From contig BLLU01000179.1 of NCBI GenBank assembly GCA_011959105.1, positions 1 through 64,000 of the forward strand: a stretch of 64,000 nt of DNA, in the 5' to 3' direction. The position numbers were made by a program, and so were the translations under genes. Shown in pieces: positions 61,237 to 64,000 of this stretch; within the stretch, counting starts at the first letter, position 1, and each line of letters opens with the position of its first letter. The notes beneath the pieces were generated by a model. The model was given only the letters and a program-made list of their open reading frames with translations. It ran no database searches and had not been told where the DNA came from. Origin of the DNA: Lachnospiraceae bacterium. GTDB lineage: Bacteria > Bacillota > Clostridia > Lachnospirales > Lachnospiraceae.

Positions 61237-61332
61237 GGTATGGCAGAGAGAGCAATATTCCCTTATAATAAAAGAAACATTCTGCTTCAGGAAAGAAGTC
61301 AGACTGGAATAATATGAAGGAGACGAAAATAA

Positions 61333-62574
61333 ATGTTTGATAATGTGAAAGCGGGGAAGCAGATTGCTCTGTTAAGAAAAAAATTAGAATTAACCCAGGA
61401 AGATGTTGCCGGGAAACTAAACATCAGCCCCCAGGCGGTAAGTAAATGGGAAAATGGGCATACAATGCCGGAACTGTCCCTGCTGGTGGGTTTGTCAGAA
61501 TTATTGGGATGTACGATAGATCAGATTTTATATCCTTCGCCCATGCCTGCTGTAAAGGCTAATTTTGAGCATATTCTGCTGCCATATGCGCCTATTGCGG
61601 ATTTTACAGGCAGAAGTTGGCCGCGCAGCATGTCTCAGCCTGCAATACTTTCGGCTGTCAAACTATTTATGGGCCTTGAGGAACGCAGGGATATGATGAA
61701 CCGGCAGATAAATGATGACACAGAATATATTCTCCAAGCTGCATTTTCCGGCAACAGCTTTGGTTACTCCTGGGGATTTGATAATATCTGGGAGGGATGT
61801 CTTGCGGTATACGGATTGACATGCGAAGTTTTTACCAGCACTGAGTATTCACAGGAAGTATTTATCCAAATGGCAATAGATCATATAAGGGGAGGATATC
61901 CCATAGTTGTTATCCCGCATGAATATGAGGAAACGATACTGGCAACCGGATATTCTGATCAGGGCAGAATTTTGAGAGGCATATCTTTTCTGGATGGTGA
62001 TGATGAAAAAAATTCCATCATGTCTTTTGGGAATCTGAAAAAGTATTCCGAATGGTATGTGAAAGATTGTGACCTGGTTCTGATCAAACCTGGTATGAAA
62101 ACGGATTCGGTCATTGATAAATGCAGAGAAATCTTGCGAAAAGGTTATACGCTATTGAGCAATAAAACGCATTTATTTGATCAGCCTCTTGTAGGATATG
62201 GAGTGGTTATTTATGATAATTGGTGTGAAGAACTCCGAAAGGAGACGAATCAGGATTTGGCGGACATTAGATGTATGTTTCCACATGTGTTCATACACTA
62301 TGAAGGGAAGCTCAGAATTCGGGAATTCCTTGAACTTTGCACACATCTGATGCATGAGATCGATAAAAGCGCATTCAAAACTGCAATATCAAAATATGAT
62401 GAAATATTGTCTATCAGTGAAAAATGTATGCATGAAATGCTTCCTAAAACGCCACTGAATGCGGCGGAAGCCAGAATCCAAAGACAGGCCTATATAGCGA
62501 TTTTGCAAAGGTGCAAGGATTTGGAAGAGGAAGCCTTGGCGGCAATAAGTTCTTATGGGGACAAGGCGGTATAA
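61333..62574 (+). CDS. XRE-family HTH protein with a large C-terminal domain, possibly papain-like
   Basis: IALLRKKLELTQEDVAGKLNISPQAVSKWENGHTMPELSLLVGLSELLG; then a ~330 aa region with GYPIVVIPHEYEETILATGYSDQGRILRGISFLDGDD. Confidence 0.8.
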   Translation: MFDNVKAGKQIALLRKKLELTQEDVAGKLNISPQAVSKWENGHTMPELSLLVGLSELLGCTIDQILYPSPMPAVKANFEHILLPYAPIADFTGRSWPRSMSQPAILSAVKLFMGLEERRDMMNRQINDDTEYILQAAFSGNSFGYSWGFDNIWEGCLAVYGLTCEVFTSTEYSQEVFIQMAIDHIRGGYPIVVIPHEYEETILATGYSDQGRILRGISFLDGDDEKNSIMSFGNLKKYSEWYVKDCDLVLIKPGMKTDSVIDKCREILRKGYTLLSNKTHLFDQPLVGYGVVIYDNWCEELRKETNQDLADIRCMFPHVFIHYEGKLRIREFLELCTHLMHEIDKSAFKTAISKYDEILSISEKCMHEMLPKTPLNAAEARIQRQAYIAILQRCKDLEEEALAAISSYGDKAV

Positions 62575-62821
62575 AGTTTTCTGAATACCACACTGATGAG
62601 AGTGAGTCGGCTCAAAATGGGGATGTAAAGGAAGAACTGGCATTGGCTTGTACTATGATTGCCCGGAATCCAATAGTTGTCTTGCATAGAAAATACGGAG
62701 AATCAGTTTTTCTGTTTATTGTAATCTGTCGGAACATTGTGTATAATAGAATTGTGAGATGACAAAAGGATTGAGGCCAGATTTATAATATGGGATTTGA
62801 TGAGTGGGAATAGGGGGGGGA

Positions 62822-63514
62822 ATGAAAATACAAATCAGCGGCAATTTACTTCAACACTATCTGCAAAATGTCTATTTCATAAATGGACACAGCTATGCAG
62901 GAAAATCTACAATGGTCAGTATGCTGGCTGAGCGGTATGATATGATCCAATGCGGTGAGAATTACCATGATGTATTTCCCCGAAATAAGCTGTCACGGTG
63001 GAAGCAGCCGGGTCTGTGCTATTTTGACACTATGAGCGGCTGGAGGGAATGGCTTAATATGACTCCGGAAGAACATTGGAACTGGACTGATCAGGTTTCT
63101 TTGGAATGTATGGAGATAGAGATTCTGGAGTTGGTCAGGCTGGCGGCTTCCGGGAAGAAGGTCATTGTGGATACCAACATTCCGCCGAATGTGCTGCGGG
63201 AGATTTCAGCGTATAACCGCGTTGCCATCATGCTCTGTGATCCGCCGGATATTTGTTTCACCCGTTTCTTTGATCGAGAGGACCCGGATAAGAAATTTAT
63301 GATGGAGCAGATTCAACTCTGCCCGGATCCGGAAGCTACCCTGCAAAATTTTAATTCCTGGGCGCTGTATCATCCGCCGTTGGAGATTGACTGGGCGCAT
63401 ACAGGCTTTTTTACGTACACCCGTTCAGATTTTGAAAATGATACACGGGAAGAAACGCTGTCGGCTTTGGCAAAGCATTTTGGATTGGAAGAAGAAAATA
63501 ATTTGCAGGTTTGA
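62822..63514 (+). CDS. P-loop NTPase/kinase-like protein
   Basis: VYFINGHSYAGKSTMVSMLAERY Walker A, KKVIVDTNIPP. Confidence 0.7.
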   Translation: MKIQISGNLLQHYLQNVYFINGHSYAGKSTMVSMLAERYDMIQCGENYHDVFPRNKLSRWKQPGLCYFDTMSGWREWLNMTPEEHWNWTDQVSLECMEIEILELVRLAASGKKVIVDTNIPPNVLREISAYNRVAIMLCDPPDICFTRFFDREDPDKKFMMEQIQLCPDPEATLQNFNSWALYHPPLEIDWAHTGFFTYTRSDFENDTREETLSALAKHFGLEEENNLQV

Positions 63515-63531
63515 CAAAGGTAGGGTGAGAG

Positions 63532-64000
63532 ATGATCACATATAAAGATCTTGAAGTGCATGCGAAAGCCCTTCTTGAATTCTGCCAGTACCCGGCCGTG
63601 AAGTATAAAGTAAAATTTTCTATTTTGAATGTTCCCTATGAGGATGGAGAACTGTCTCTGCTGCGGAAAGATTTTTTGAAAAGCGATATTGTGGAGGAAA
63701 TGCATCAGACACAGGACGACTATGGCGGCTGGGGGAAATTTCAGTCAAAAGATTATTCTGTCAAATCAATAATTCCTACGTCCGGTGTAGGAATTGAGCG
63801 CTGCCTGTATATTGGGCTGACGATCAGGGACCGGGATATCTTGCTTTTGGCGGAGGAATACCTGAGTGATTTGCTTATGGGTACGGGCCGTGAAAAAATC
63901 CGGGGGAAAAATGACCGGGATAATCCGTGGTTTAGGGCGAAAGTTTGTAATCTGCTGGAAGCCATAACACCATATTCGCCGTTATGTGACGAAACTTGGC
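63532..64000 (+). CDS. hypothetical protein, truncated by the window end
   Basis: Open frame MITYKDLEVHAKALLEFCQYPAVKYKVKFSILNVPYEDGELSLLRKDF... to the end with no stop; not in the ORF track because it runs off the window. Confidence 0.65.
   Translation, partial: MITYKDLEVHAKALLEFCQYPAVKYKVKFSILNVPYEDGELSLLRKDFLKSDIVEEMHQTQDDYGGWGKFQSKDYSVKSIIPTSGVGIERCLYIGLTIRDRDILLLAEEYLSDLLMGTGREKIRGKNDRDNPWFRAKVCNLLEAITPYSPLCDETW

Noticed and set aside
62778-62795. Reverse-complement match CCCATATTATAAAT to the rlmH-type core CCATATTATAAGT
   Set aside because: Only ~12 AT-rich bases in inverted orientation, with no match to the GAGGGCG flank; likely chance.
1-64000. CRISPR arrays, rRNA, tRNA, complete insertion sequences or prophage modules
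   Set aside because: None were recognised on reading; not claimed.

Overview
The window is a Lachnospiraceae/Clostridia-like chromosomal segment, mostly + strand housekeeping genes with several accessory blocks. Core genes include gltX, a UvrD-like helicase, a glycogen-debranching/alpha-amylase-like enzyme, aroC (-), a VanY-like peptidase, tgt, yajC, icd, rex, nnrE/D, alr, a MazF-like toxin, a CorC/HlyC-like protein, yebC, a GT2 glycosyltransferase, a ClpP/TepA-like protease, ftsK/spoIIIE, fhs, folD, an NfnAB-like pair and rlmH. Accessory blocks are: (i) a class B sortase with an unusual N-terminal extension, two BspA-like LRR surface proteins with matched (S/T)PxTG C-termini, and a leaderless subtilase (11.9-21.7 kb); (ii) an orphan solute-binding lipoprotein cassette followed by three translationally coupled large serine recombinases (21.9-30.4 kb); (iii) a Re-citrate-synthase-like / GntR / NADP-ICDH operon with a palindromic operator-like promoter and a repeat-containing leader (30.5-34.2 kb); (iv) an accessory block starting at the 3' end of rlmH (55.7 kb to the window end). 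The strongest finding is that the last ~29 bp of rlmH, including in-frame G-x-P-Y-x-K-stop codons, is repeated 1.38 kb downstream. This is the expected footprint of SCC-like insertion at rlmH/orfX, and it encloses gene fragments and precedes an AT-rich block of ABC transporters, an HTH fusion protein and a P-loop kinase. A second finding is a recurring leader motif (GGGAATATGCGGAACTtaAAATAAGAAAGGA) upstream of several unrelated genes. Names are from reading protein motifs by eye; no database search was run.
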